Assembly (NCBI RefSeq): GCF_014905175.1
Contig: NC_057791.1
Location: 9,000,492 to 9,064,491, forward strand
Length of the DNA: 64,000 bases
Direction of reading: 5' to 3'
From: Aphidius gifuensis
Taxonomy: Eukaryota > Arthropoda > Insecta > Hymenoptera > Braconidae
Shown here: piece after piece, positions 11,750 to 22,614 of the stretch
How positions within the stretch are numbered: position 1 is the first letter of the stretch
How the letters are laid out: the number at the start of each line of letters is the position of its first letter
Made by a program: the position numbers and the translations under genes
Notes under the pieces: model-generated
Databases searched by the model: none
The model's input: the letters and a program-made list of their open reading frames with translations, nothing else
Told to the model about the DNA's origin: nothing

Positions 11750-12340
11750 CTGAAACTTAATTGATAAAATACAGATGGTAAAAAAATTCAAGTAAATCGA
11801 TTTAACATGAGAATTCGCAATTTCCATGTGTCAGTAATAAAGACTTGACCGGGAAAAATTAAATTTTGTCATTTTAATCTGAGATTACATATCTCATGTC
11901 CCATGCATCGGAACATAAATCGTGACGTACGACAAGCACGCGTGGTCATTGCAGATCCATTGTCTCCATCATGCATAGCTATTTTTTTGTGCTTACTTTG
12001 GACATTTTTACTTTTCTTTTCAAGAAAAATGTATTTTTCATTTTATTTATTAATTATATTTCATGTTGATTGCACGGTAAATTATTCATCTTTCATTAGT
12101 CAGTGGTCAGATGATCTCGCGACAACTGCTTGAATGATAAAGTTAAAAATGTAGTAAAAATGTAAAAATTCACACCGAAAGGTGTGAAAAGCTTGTCGAT
12201 ATCTTGAGTGTGGGTTATGTATCTGCAAATACTATTGAGAGAAGTGATCGATGGATCAAATGAGATAGTGAAAATATAAAATTATTAAATAAGTTTTTGA
12301 AAATTCAGCTGATTTAGTGGGTGTAAGAAAAAGAATATAA
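11750..12340. other. Intergenic DNA between LINE and polymerase fragment
   Basis: I see no supportable gene or repeat structure here. The open frame at 11903-12133 is hydrophobic low-complexity sequence without coding character. Confidence 0.5.
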
Positions 12341-12343
12341 TTA

Positions 12344-12866
12344 GTGGTAGTTAGACTTACAACTATAGTTAAAAAGTTACAAGTGAAAAGAGAAAAAAAT
12401 TTACATCATGGTGTTGGTATGAGCACTCACCATCATAAACCGACATTGCATGATAGAGTAAAATGGAATGACTTACAGAATATTTTCAAAGGCAATATGA
12501 TAACTGGAAGTATGACCAATCTGTATCATATAAGTATAGAAGATTTCTTGAAAGATTCTAAAACTGTCGTCAGTATAAAACTAAAAATTTTTTTGGAAGA
12601 AAAAATTAATTTTAAGAGCAATTCATGTTTACATTGTGAATATGAGGTTTTCAGAAATGATACAGAAATAAGAGACATAAAATTTTTGATTAAAAAAAAC
12701 GCACTTATACTTCCAACTACAAATCTCGATGACTGATTTGATGAACATTTTTTCGATCTATTATTAAAAAAAGTTCAACCGTTGCGTGGTAGTGCTTTCA
12801 CGTTTGTTGAAATGTCTGATATTAAAGAAAAAAGAGCAGTTTTAAATATAAAAAATGATCATACAG
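12344..12866 (+). pseudogene. Polinton DNA polymerase B, N-terminal region (copy B, part 1)
   Basis: Frame opens at 12344 and runs to a TGA at 12734-12736 that sits where the family has Trp (NLDD*FDEH), then continues in frame as DLLLKKVQPLRGSAFTFVEM and VLNIKND. The RGSAF...KRAVLNIKN block is the conserved N-terminal segment of arthropod Polinton polymerases, just before the CFLW block. The frame is interrupted at 12866 by the insert 12867-15935 and resumes at 15942. This half of the polymerase is missing from the complete element at 36825-62886, so the two copies complement each other for annotation purposes. Pseudogene. Confidence 0.8.
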
Positions 12867-13169
12867 TTGCTGAAGCAACTGTGCCTTCCCTGCGGGGGGA
12901 ATTTTAATTTCTTCTTTAATATATATCGAAATTCGTGACTACAAATTTATTTCATTCTCTATCGTTACAATGATTATTGTTACAACTAAAATTTATTTAA
13001 TTTTCATTCATTTTGCTTGTTCCTTCTAATGGGTCATCTCTATGTCCAGAATCGCTTTCTTCTAACCTTATAAACTCTCCGTTTTTATTCATTTTGTTGT
13101 ACTATGATTTTAGCCTGTCAATGTTAAATATTTATTACAAAATTGTCGAGTTCGATTGTATTTATTTTA

Positions 13170-13424
13170 CTAGCAGGTGTTACCCGGCTTCGCCGGCCTC
13201 GTAAGTTCAGCAATTAAATATGATTACAATGGTTCAATTGGACTCCTTATTGCTGGCAGTTTAATTTTACCATTTGCACAACATAAACCACTTGGTTCTT
13301 TTTTGTATTTTAATGCTTTGCAATAAGTACATTCATTATCCATTAAACCAATTGAAATATTATTTTCGAATTCATAGTCATATTCTTGATTATAGGAAAA
13401 TGCTATCTTTTTTAAATTTTTCAA
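13170..13424 (-). pseudogene. Helitron remnant: Rep/helicase N-terminal zinc-finger piece and 3' end
   Basis: The minus-strand frame 13424-13224 contains ECTYCKALKYKKEPSGLCC followed by GKIKLPAI and PIEPL, the Cys-rich N-terminal motif of insect Helitron replicase-helicases. It ends abruptly; the Rep nuclease and helicase parts are missing. Downstream on the same strand is a GC-rich hairpin (13196-13184, CCGGC-GAA-GCCGG), ten bases before CTAG at 13173-13170 followed by T: the expected Helitron 3' terminus (hairpin, then CTRR, inserted 5' of T). The 5' TC end was not found. A deleted, non-autonomous derivative. Confidence 0.75.
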
Positions 13425-13817
13425 AAATTTCTTTGTCTGGTTCGTTCACTACTGTAAACTTCAGGGATATCATTATCATCATCATCATCACTGTCATCAT
13501 CGTCAGCTTTTCTGTTTATTGTTATTTTTTTTGAACTTTTTTTTTTTTATAGAAGAATATGATGATTTTCCCAATTATTTTTCTTTTTCCCATACTAATT
13601 TTTTATAATTATATTAATAATCATTATATCTTATTAATAAAACGATAAAACTAACCTAGACCAATATATATAAACTACAATGATCACCTCATATAAAAAA
13701 ATCAAAAACACTCATTTATATTAGAAGTAAATATAAATTCTAAAATGGTATTTGAATTATTTTAGACATAGCAACATATCAACAAACATCAGTATTTGTT
13801 CATTTATTTTCTGTTAT

Positions 13818-13821
13818 ATAA

Positions 13822-13860
<39 letters not shown>
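13818..13860. repeat. (AAT)n microsatellite
   Basis: About thirteen AAT/ATA triplets in a row, ending in AACAACT. Confidence 0.95.
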
Positions 13861-13862
<2 letters not shown>

Positions 13863-13865
13863 CTA

Positions 13866-14335
13866 ATTTAATAACATTAAATATTGCTCACAGGGTTATT
13901 TTGACCTATTTTTAAAATATATGAACGAACTCATTGCTTACAGAGTTCTTTTTATTTGATTTTTAAATTTTTCGAATAAAGCTTATTGCTCACAGGGTTT
14001 TATTCGTATCATTTAAAAATTATGTGAAAAGAACCCTGTGAGCAATGAATTTTAATCGTATTATTCGAAAATCAGGTGAAAAGTAATTGCTCACAGGGTT
14101 TTTTTATTCGTATCATTTGAAAATTATGTGAAAAAAACACTGTGAGCAATGAGTTTTAATCGTATCGTTCGAAAATCAGGTGAAAACTCATTACTGCCAG
14201 GGTTATTATTACTGATATTATTACACAGTGTTAATATTTTACAGTAGTTATATATACATTCATTTGTATATATATATAGTATTTGGATAATAATAATAAT
14301 AATATCAATAATAAAAACATTGCTCACATGGTGAA
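13866..14335. repeat. Alternating inverted array of GCTCACAGGGTT words
   Basis: The word TTGCTCACAGGGTT (or the variant TTGCTTACAGAGTT) and its reverse complement AACCCTGTGAGCAATGA alternate about eight times, spaced by 60-75 bp modules containing TTCGTATCATTT and GAAAATCAGGTGAAAA. This can fold into several nested hairpins. It looks like two or more palindromic MITEs in tandem. Confidence 0.8.
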
Positions 14336-14365
14336 ATTCTTGTCACTTCCTGTAGAACAAGGATG

Positions 14366-14515
14366 CATCCTGCACCCGTATTCAGAGGATGTTCTCATTA
14401 GGGCTTTTTTTTCCGATGGCGGCGCTTGCGAACTTTTTATATAGATTTTACATAGAAAAGCTTCACAAGCGCCGCCATCGGCTAATAACATCTAATCTGA
14501 ATAACTATTGCTCAA
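14366..14515. mobile_element. Palindromic MITE, CCCGTATTCA family (degraded copy)
   Basis: Contains GCACCCGTATTCAGAGGATG, GTTCTCATTAGGGC, CCGATGGCGGCGCTTG on the left and CAAGCGCCGCCATCGG on the right. A second, more complete copy lies at 52752-52922 and shows the expected right end. The right arm here has decayed. Confidence 0.8.
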
Positions 14516-14734
14516 ATATAATAGGCGATACGTTCTTCTTCCCGACAAAGAGATTGTATGGAAAAAAAAATAAAGTGAATAGGTCTAGTAGTTTTGGAGA
14601 AAAATGGTTACCAGTATCTCGCCACTCCATTTTATTAATAAGATTTACTTTTTTCTCTCGGTTGAATCAGGATTTAACGTTTCAGTTGTTGCTGAAGTCG
14701 TCGTTATATTTTTAATTTTTTTATATTCATTTAT

Positions 14735-15935
14735 TTTCAATTCCTTTAATACTATCACATCACCCTTTTTTCCCTAGAAATTTTCTGCCTCTTCATTCCA
14801 TAAATTTAGTTCAATCTAAAATATATTTCCTTTGGTAAATTTATTATCTTTGTTTAGTTTAATCAAACTTTTTTTCATTTAAATTTTATTTTACTTCATA
14901 ATCACTGTCGTCTGCTAATGTTATTGTTCTTTATTTTAATAACCGTCCTGACATTGCATATATAAATTCCACTTTATTTATTGCTATTATGATTGCGATG
15001 ATATCTAAATAATGTCATTATTATTATTGAATAGTTTTCTTTTTTTTTTTTTCGCTAAAATTATTTTGCCTGCAAATGAATTAATTGGTAGATGTACAAT
15101 TTCTTGTATTTTTTTAATCTCGAAATTAATTTTTGGTAATTTTCATTTTCCTTATCGTCATCGAATTTTATATTAGCTTCTACTGGTATGATTATTTCTT
15201 TATTATTTATTGATGGGTATTGTTCATTAATTTTTCTCACTAATCCTCCAGTGATCGTATATATTTTGTTTAACTTGAATATTTAATAATTTGTCATGTT
15301 AATAATTTTTTAAAAATCTTTTTGTTGAAAAATCTTGTTGTTAAATATGATTTTTCCATGATATTTTGCTATACTTTTCTTTTTTGTTTACTCATATTTT
15401 TCTAATATTTTCCTATAATTATCGTATTTTTCTTTATATTCAGTGATTTTTCTATATTTTCGTTTATTCGTTTATATACTCTTTATTTTTCTATATTTTT
15501 CTTCATTTTCCATATTCATCTTGTTTAGATTAATTAAGGGACTTAGAAATTTTTTTTTTTTTTGGGGGGGGGGGGGCATAATTGATATGTTCCCTTATTT
15601 ATCGTTTTTTTCTTTATATTCAGTCACTTTTCTATATTTTCCTTTATATTTACCGATTTTTCTTTAATATTTTTTTATATTCTCTTTTATATTTACTGAT
15701 ATTTTCCCATATTTATCGTTTTTTTCTTTATATTCAGTCACTTTTCTATATTTTTCTTTATATTTTCTATATATATTGTATTGGTCAAGATTAAGGGACT
15801 TAGAAAATTTTTTGGGGGGGTGTCTACCATGGTTGAGATTTAAGGACTTAGGAATTTTTTTAGGGGGGGTGCCTACCATGGTTGGGGGGGTCCAGAAGAA
15901 AAGCGAAAACAATAGGAAATCAAAATTCCCTAAAA
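14735..15935 (+). repeat. 1.2-kb dispersed repeat, copy 1 (inverted copy at 46140-47285)
   Basis: From TTTTCAATTCCTTTAATA through the TATATTTAC/ATATTCAGT pyrimidine-rich tract to GAAAACAATAGGAAAT. The reverse complement occurs at 46140-47285 with high identity. It includes internal direct repeats (TTTTTCTTTATATTCAGTCACTTTTC several times) and long G tracts. The short open frames in it are low-complexity and unlikely to be genes. This copy has one more G-rich segment (15790-15890) than the other. Confidence 0.85.
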
Positions 15936-15941
15936 ATACAG

Positions 15942-17070
15942 ATAATTCTTGTTTTTTGTGGTGTGTGACTGCAGCTTTGCATCCTGCACAAGAATATACA
16001 TATCGTAGTATCATCATATCCACATTTTAGTATACACAGTATTATCATACGATGGAATATCTTTTCCAATGAAGCTGCAAGACATACCAAAATTCGAGAA
16101 GCTCAATCATTTAAAAATCAATGTCTACGCAATTGTTTCAAATAATTCAAAAAAAGTATTATTGCTCCTATGTTTTTAAGTAATAATATTAGTGATAACG
16201 AAACGATCCATCTTTTGACAATCAATGAGACAGAAAATGATAATAAAAAAAAATGTTACCAGCAATAATCAAAATAATATTTCTAATGATAAATGTTTTT
16301 CGGCTGACGACTTTTTCCATTTTGTATTAATCAAAAATTTATGATGTTTAGTAAGCTAACATATCAGACAAGGTAATCGTCGTTTATATATAAGTGTCAG
16401 ATGTCTCAATCATTTTTCATCGGAAAAATTTTTGTGAAAGAACATTTGTCTGATTGTTATCAAATTAATAAAGCACGAATAATCATGCCAAAAGAAGATG
16501 ATAATATATTAAAATTTAAAAATCATTGTTACAAAGAACTTGTACCATTTGTCATTGATGCTGATTTAGAATGCAATCTCATGAAAATTCATAATACAGA
16601 GTCTAACGAACATAATCCACACAGTGCTGCATACTACGTGAAGTGTAGTTTTGATGGCTGATTATCATGCTACAAAATAAATCGTGGCCAGAACTGTATT
16701 GACTGGTTCACTACAGAATTAGAAAGTTTAGCTTATCAGATCACTTATATTATTACTAATATAATGCCAATAGAAAAATTGACTGCGAGACAAGATCAAG
16801 ATATTGAAAATGCAACAATATGTCATATATGTGAAAAGACTTTCGATGGTCAAATACACAATTGAACAATAAACAAAAAAAAATATATTTCATTTACAAA
16901 AAAAGTAGATAAAACTGTTGTAGAATTGTGATTCATTGACTCATACAGATTTATGCCAAGTAATGTTGACAGACTATCATCTTATTTAAGCAATAAAATA
17001 AAAATCAAGAAAATTATGGAGAAGCATCATATATCATGTATTCTGATGTTAATAATTTGTATGGTGCGGG
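15942..17070 (+). pseudogene. Polinton DNA polymerase B (copy B, part 2), through motif A
   Basis: Resumes as NSCFLWCVTAALHPAQ, then across frameshifts SFPMKLQDIPKFEKLN (near 16060), a frame at 16401-16661 with the conserved block ELVPFVIDADLECNL and YYVKCSFD, then ATICHICEKTFD near 16810 (Cys-pair finger), FIDSYRFMPSNVDRL near 16945, and finally YSDVNNLYGAG at 17035-17068: the polymerase motif A with its metal-binding Asp. The copy breaks off there into an ATT repeat. At least five lesions. The exonuclease motifs between the finger and FIDSYRF are mostly lost. Confidence 0.85.
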
Positions 17071-17075
17071 TTTGA

Positions 17076-17120
<45 letters not shown>

Positions 17121-17122
17121 TT
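17071..17122. repeat. (ATT)n microsatellite
   Basis: Roughly fifteen ATT triplets replace the polymerase frame immediately after motif A; possibly the tail of an inserted retroelement. Confidence 0.95.
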
Positions 17123-18295
17123 GATCTATAGGATAAGGTGGATTTTTTTTCAAATGAAGTTTCTCTTAGAATAATTCTCTTTTCTTTTTAAATAAATTCC
17201 TTTTTGTTAGTGTGTACATTGTTTTATGTATAAAGATCCTGCAGCCCTGTCAATGATGGTAAGTAATATCATAATGACCCTTGTATATACTATTCTTTCA
17301 GTGTGAGAACACACCCCATCCATGTAAAATGTAGACCGACTGCTATACCCCATCGTAATGCTCAACTGCCTTCCTCCAGACCTTTTATGAAGCAGCCATG
17401 ATGTCAGAAATATGATTGTTGTTATTATCTCAACCCTCCATTGTATTTTGACTCTACACCTCTATATACTTCTCTTTTGCCCATGGTTACTCTGTTTCTA
17501 TTGAACAAGAACGTCATCCATCGCAATTAACTTTTTATTTTGTTATTATATTCCTTACCTTATCCAAGCTCAAATTTATTAGTAGAAGTGATAGAATTTT
17601 GTAAAACAAATTTTTTTAACCTTATATGAAACCTCTGCAACTACTTTATCTTGAGTTATAGCTTGTGCCGTTTTTATTATTTAGGCAAGCTATAAGTTTC
17701 GATAAAATTGTAATAGAGACTTTGTATTAGGCTTAAAACATGCGTACTCGAAAAATCTATCGCCTCACTGAAAAAATTTTGGTCTATGAATCACATTTTT
17801 TATACTGTTTTTTTTTTCACTTCTGTTTTTAGAAAAAAAAAAAAAAAAGTAACCGAATATAAATAATGCTCTCTTCTATGAAGAGCGATGGAGTTTTAAT
17901 AGCCGCGTTGTTCGAGTCTGATACGAAGTTTCTATTACATTTCTATCAAAAGTTATAGCTTGCCTAGTTTTCTAGTAGTTTTTTTAAAAAGCTCTAAGTT
18001 TCAACGGTAACGCTGGCCACACGCCCCATCAAACGTTACAAGATCTTTTTTTTTTTATATTCATTCCACGTTGTTTTTTACAACTTCTTAATTCCATAAA
18101 AATGATACAATCTTATCGAAAAAAAAGTCTTGTTGCAAGCGTCCGACGCTTAGATTTCTATTATCACGATTAGTTCGATAGTGAAATGCACTATTATATA
18201 TCTGTGTATGAAGGTTACATTCAAAGTGCATCGAGAATGGGTAAATGTAAAACTCAGCTATATTTCGTTTCTAGGTCACTCTGCATGTGTTTCTG
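17123..18295. other. Mostly unassigned DNA, with a weak copy of the 24.2-kb tandem unit
   Basis: 17640-17960 has words (GACTTTGTATTAGGCT, GGCAAGCTATAA) shared with the tandem units at 24245-25135, so it is a distant relative of that repeat. 17123-17600 looks like unique sequence, with no long frame. Confidence 0.5.
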
Positions 18296-18303
18296 TCCAT
18301 GAG

Positions 18304-19180
18304 TAGAGATGCACACGAGACGAGACGAGACGAGATTTGATCGAGTCTCGTCTCGGTCTCGAAAAATGACCAAAACAACAGTCTCGTCTCGGTCTCGTCT
18401 CGGCTGAAAAAATCAGAGTCTCGTCTCGGTCTCGTCTCGAGTAAAAAAAATCAGAGTCTCGTCTAGTCTCGGCTGTATAAATATGAAGTGAACAAAAGTA
18501 ATTTTTTTTTTTATGACATTTTTAAATATATACATTCTTATAATATGTGCATGTAAAATATTTTTTTTTTTTATATTTTTTTATAACGTATGAGTACTTT
18601 ATTAGTATTTTTTTTTAAAAATATTAATTAACAATGAATATTGCATTTATTTTTACTCAAAAAGTACGTATCGATTGTACTGAACAACAAACAAAAAAAT
18701 ATATAAAATGAATATAAATTAAATAAATAAATCAAGTTTGAATTGAAAAAAAAATGCTTAGTTATACTTTGATTGAACATATATAATTAAGATGTTCTTT
18801 ATTTATTTCGTATACGTCTAAATTGAAATATAATTTACCATTATTTTCTTACGTGAAGCTGGATTTCAATTCAATTTTTATTTATTTTATATATTTTTTG
18901 TTTGTTTATGGTTATTATATAGATGCAATATGTATAAGAACTTATTACTAAAAAAAGGCACCGCAAAAAAAAAAAAAAAAAATCAAAAAAACCAAATTTG
19001 ATATCATAGACAACACGGCGAGACTCTCGCGAGAGTCTCGCGAGAAGTCTCGGGCTAATGCTAGTATCGTCTCGGTCTCGTCTCGCCTAAAAAATTGTCA
19101 GTCTCGTCTCGGTCTCGTCTCGAGTTCGCGAGACGAGACGAGAAAGTGCCGAGACTGGTCTCGTCTTGTGTGCATCTCTA
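18304..19180. mobile_element. hAT-type foldback element with GAGAC-rich ends and an 8-bp target duplication
   Basis: The 877-bp element begins TAGAGATGCACACGAGACG and ends CTTGTGTGCATCTCTA. It is flanked on both sides by TCCATGAG (18296-18303 and 19181-19188), a perfect 8-bp duplication as made by hAT transposases. Each terminal arm is about 160-180 bp of GAGAC/GAGACGAGACG words, giving GC-rich arms around an AT-rich 550-bp core. No transposase is encoded. Confidence 0.92.
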
Positions 19181-19188
19181 TCCATGAG

Positions 19189-19675
19189 TGTCATCAATTG
19201 CGAATAAAAAAAACAAGTTCAAACACGCGTTCATGCTTAGTCATGAGGCGTGCCAAGTTTAATCAAGCCTTTGGATTCCGAAGAGCCAGTATAGTAATTT
19301 ACATTATAGTTCTAGACTTTTCAAAATAATTATTAGGCAATAAAAATTCTCACGAAAAAATAATAATTTTTGACGAAAAGAATAGTAAAGTACTGCCTCG
19401 ATCAAAGAACTGTCATTAAGTTTAAGATGACGAGTAAAATGAAACAGATTGCACTTTGAATTGAGTCGAAAATTAGTACCACTGAACTATTTGTCATCTT
19501 TATAAAACTTTCTTTTTTAATTGAATCAATATAAAGATGCATCGCTTGACCGATGATCAACAGTTTTTGTAATTGATATAGAAAATGTCGTGAAGCAATG
19601 ATGAAAAATACATTTTTAGGTTAACAATAATAAATATACATTCATGTATAAAAGTGATGGTTTACAAACATTAGA
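19189..19675. other. Unassigned AT-rich DNA
   Basis: No long frame or repeat recognised. Confidence 0.5.
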
Positions 19676-19679
19676 GTAT

Positions 19680-20805
19680 ACTGTAAAAAATTTCAGTCCC
19701 GAATTTAGAATACATGTATATGCACCTAAAGTACTCATACAAATATTTTAAATGTAATATATAAACACGGTATTCTAAACCGTATTAGAATACTGTATTA
19801 TAAATTTAAAAACTAATTTTCGAAAATTATAATACGGATGTTCTAAACTTGAGGCCACCGATGTTGTAATTTTAGAATACGGTATACAAAATTTAAAACA
19901 TGGTGTTTTAAACGATTTTAGAATATTGTATTGTAATTTTAAAAACCGATGTTCTAAAATTCTAATACATATATTCTAAAATTGAGGGTGTTGCAGTAAA
20001 AATATCTGAAAAAAAAAAGATACAACAAGTATTCATGATTTGAAAAACCTCATTGAACCTCATTGAACCAACTTCGATATAAAATATTTTAACGTATTGC
20101 GAAGAGTTTAACTGCTCTAATTTTTCCTAATACCTATCGCGGGAATCGAACCTATCACTCGGAGATTGGGATGCGGACACGGTATCCACTGCACCACGAT
20201 GCGCTCTTGAAATACGGCCTTTTTTTTGCCAACATAAAGAACTTTCGTATCCAGTATAGTGTTAGAAAATTAGAATACGGTATACGAATTTTATAATACA
20301 GATCTACCAAATTTAAAACATTGGTATTATAATTTTGAAACTTGTATTCTAAAACTCCAACTTTTTTTAAAATTTAGTGTGGATATTATAAATTTACAAT
20401 ACGGTATATGATTTTTATAATACTATCTCTTAATATTAGAAATGTGTATACGAATATTAGAAACAAGTATACTGAATTGGAATTACAATACGAGAGCTTG
20501 TAATTTCAGTATACCCGATTGTAATTTTATAAGTCGACACTTCTACAAAATTTAGAACATCGGTATATTGTAATTTTAAAAACGGTATTCTGAAACTCCG
20601 ATTTTTTTGTTAATTTAATGTAGATATTATAAATTTACTATACCGTATACCTATTTTATGATACTTTTTTGTAATAATAGAAATTCTCATACGAATATTA
20701 TAAAACAAGTATACTGAATTGGAATTGCAATACACAAATTTTTGATTTTAGAATAAAATGTATTCTAAAAATGTTCTAAACTTAGTATTTTTTTTTACAG
20801 TAACA
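19680..20805. mobile_element. Foldback element made of TTCTAAA/TTTAGAA words, ends TACTGTAAAAAA
   Basis: Left end TACTGTAAAAAATTTCAG and right end ATTTTTTTTTACAGTA are inverted. The interior has dozens of alternating words such as TTTAGAATAC, GTATTCTAAA, TTTTAAAACC and GTATACTGAATTGG on both strands. A tRNA-derived SINE lies inside at 20134-20204. Superfamily unknown. Confidence 0.7.
20134..20204 (-). mobile_element. tRNA-derived SINE head
   Basis: On the minus strand the A-box-like CGTGGTGCAGTGGATACCG and the B box GGTTCGATTCCC are spaced as in a tRNA, with GTCCGCATCCCAA between them. The same core (CGTGGCGCAGCGG...GTCCGC.TCCCAA...GGTTCGATTCCC) is in both arms of the younger transposon, so they are one SINE family. 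The acceptor ends do not pair, so it is not a functional tRNA. Confidence 0.75.
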
Positions 20806-22610
20806 TATATATGTTATCACATTAATCTAAACATATCATTTTCTGAACTATTCTCAAACAGTTTAGTTCCTTTTTTTCAATTGCAGAACCAACATATGCA
20901 ACAACGTTATTTTCCATATGATCAATTTCATTGAAAATAATAAAAGGGATAAAATATTTAGTCCTGAATCAAAGTAGTCTTAAGTTCCAACAATTATTTG
21001 AATCGATATTATTAATATTATTTGTAATCAATCTTCACAACTCCTATTTACAATAATATTGTAATTATAGAATGAGAAAATTCATATTATTTTTAATTCT
21101 TACTTTGTACTTAAGTTTTCACCTGCTTAATAGTTAACGCGAGTTTCTGACGATACCATTATACCAGGCCAAATTTTTGAGCCCAGACTACAGAATTGGT
21201 GGAATAAATGTGTGGATACACCTAATGCAGATATTGTTGAAAAAAAAATCGATTTACATTCAAATTTTGAAAGATTAAAGATAATAAAACAGAAATAAAA
21301 TGTCACTACTTAGTGCAGAGTTATCACAATTGAGTAAATGAATGATCCTAACACTTATTCAGAGAGGAAAAAGATTATTAGCATCAGGAAATGTGAAGCC
21401 TTTGAGGCAGCATATAATAAGGGGATGCAAAAAAAGACTTAAAGACAGTTTAGCCATCTTATTCGCACGTGGATGACAGAGAGAATAATATAAAAACAGA
21501 GAAGACATTAAGGAGACAAAACGAAGAGGGGTTACTTTCAGAAAGAGATGAAGTTTAAGTAAAGTTACTAAGATGGCGCACAATTTGCCGCTCGACTACT
21601 CTTGCCCGCACAGCACCCTCGATTCTGCCACACCGCTTGTCCATGTACTGAATAATATATGTTACTTGTCCGCGGCAGATCTGGATGAGATTGTTCGCGT
21701 GAGGGCTCTCTGGCAATTTTTTCGTTTACTAATATCCACTAAAATCTTTCATTCCAATCGACCATTCTAGTCACACAATAATTTTCGTGCAGCTGATCTA
21801 ACTTTTGTCATTTCGTTTAAGGAGATTCGATGTTTGTGAGCAAGAAATCGAGCCCTGTAATTTTGGCATGCCAGTCACCAACTCTTTACTCAATAAATGT
21901 TGAACCAATTGAATTTAATATCTTCTCCTTCTGTCCTGACACGTGATCTCTGTGGTTTTGTTTAGTAAACTTTTACTTGAACCCTTCCAGTGATGAGTAC
22001 TTTGCTCTACCGTGTATAAAGTTTGTGTAATAATTACAAAAGATTAAGGATAACATATCCCTACTGCTTTGCTGCGCGATTAAATGCTCGGAGAGTTGAC
22101 TTGTTAAATAAAGAACATCCTTGTTGGAAGGGATGTTACAGTTGGTGTAATTCATCAGTAATTTTTGACTCTTTTATAGAGAAAAATCCGCAGCGAATAT
22201 AACTATGGCGCCGTAGAAAAACTCGTGGCTGACGTCGTTGATTGTTGATTGCGATTCAACACTAGATGTCCGAATGACATTGAAATTTGATATCTTACAC
22301 ACATCAAAATGTAACGCTCATTGACCTCCGAGTGACATTTTTTCGGTCATTCAGTAATCCGGGTTATCTAAGTTTAAATACATTGATAGCAGGAATGTTT
22401 AAATATAAGTTTAATAAATAAGAAAAAGACCTGGTAACGTTTGTTGGGGCATGCGACCCGCGTTACCTTTTGAAAATTAAAAATTTTCAATACTCTGGCT
22501 AGGGCCACGATTATTTTAAATTATTGCTCAAATATAATTTAACGGTTCATCAACAATAACATTATTCAAGCCAAAGCTTTTGAACCTTATAAACATTTTG
22601 TTTCAATTCT
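20806..22610. other. Less repetitive DNA, possibly ancestral host sequence
   Basis: Base composition is more balanced in 21340-22340 than in its surroundings, and no inverted repeats stand out. The open frames at 21359-21583 and 21573-21770 overlap on opposite strands and show no domain I recognise. I leave it unassigned. Confidence 0.45.
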
Positions 22611-22614
22611 ATGG

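Larger units (their letters stand above)
12867..15935. mobile_element. 3.07-kb composite insertion in polymerase copy B, possible ATACAG duplication
   Basis: The polymerase frame stops at 12866 and resumes after 15941. The six bases ATACAG occur at both breaks (12861-12866 and 15936-15941), and the reading phase is preserved if one copy is removed. The ends share an inverted word (GGGAATTTTAATTTC near 12898, reverse-complement version near 15915). The insert contains a Helitron remnant, an inverted CAGGGTT array, a short palindromic MITE and a 1.2-kb repeat, so it is nested rather than one element. The superfamily is unclear. Confidence 0.6.

Noticed and set aside
15443..16023. Phe/Tyr/Leu-rich ORFs and their mirror at 46221-46427 as membrane proteins
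   Set aside because: They are translations of a pyrimidine-rich internal repeat (TTTATATTCAG words) present in an inverted dispersed copy.
5051..17070. Copies A and B as one disrupted Polinton
   Set aside because: The polymerase C-terminus (5051, plus strand) lies upstream of the polymerase N-terminus (12344, plus strand), so the order cannot come from a single insertion without rearrangement.
21359..21770. Two opposing ORFs of 65-74 codons as host genes
   Set aside because: No domain, no splice context, and they overlap each other antisense; not enough evidence.
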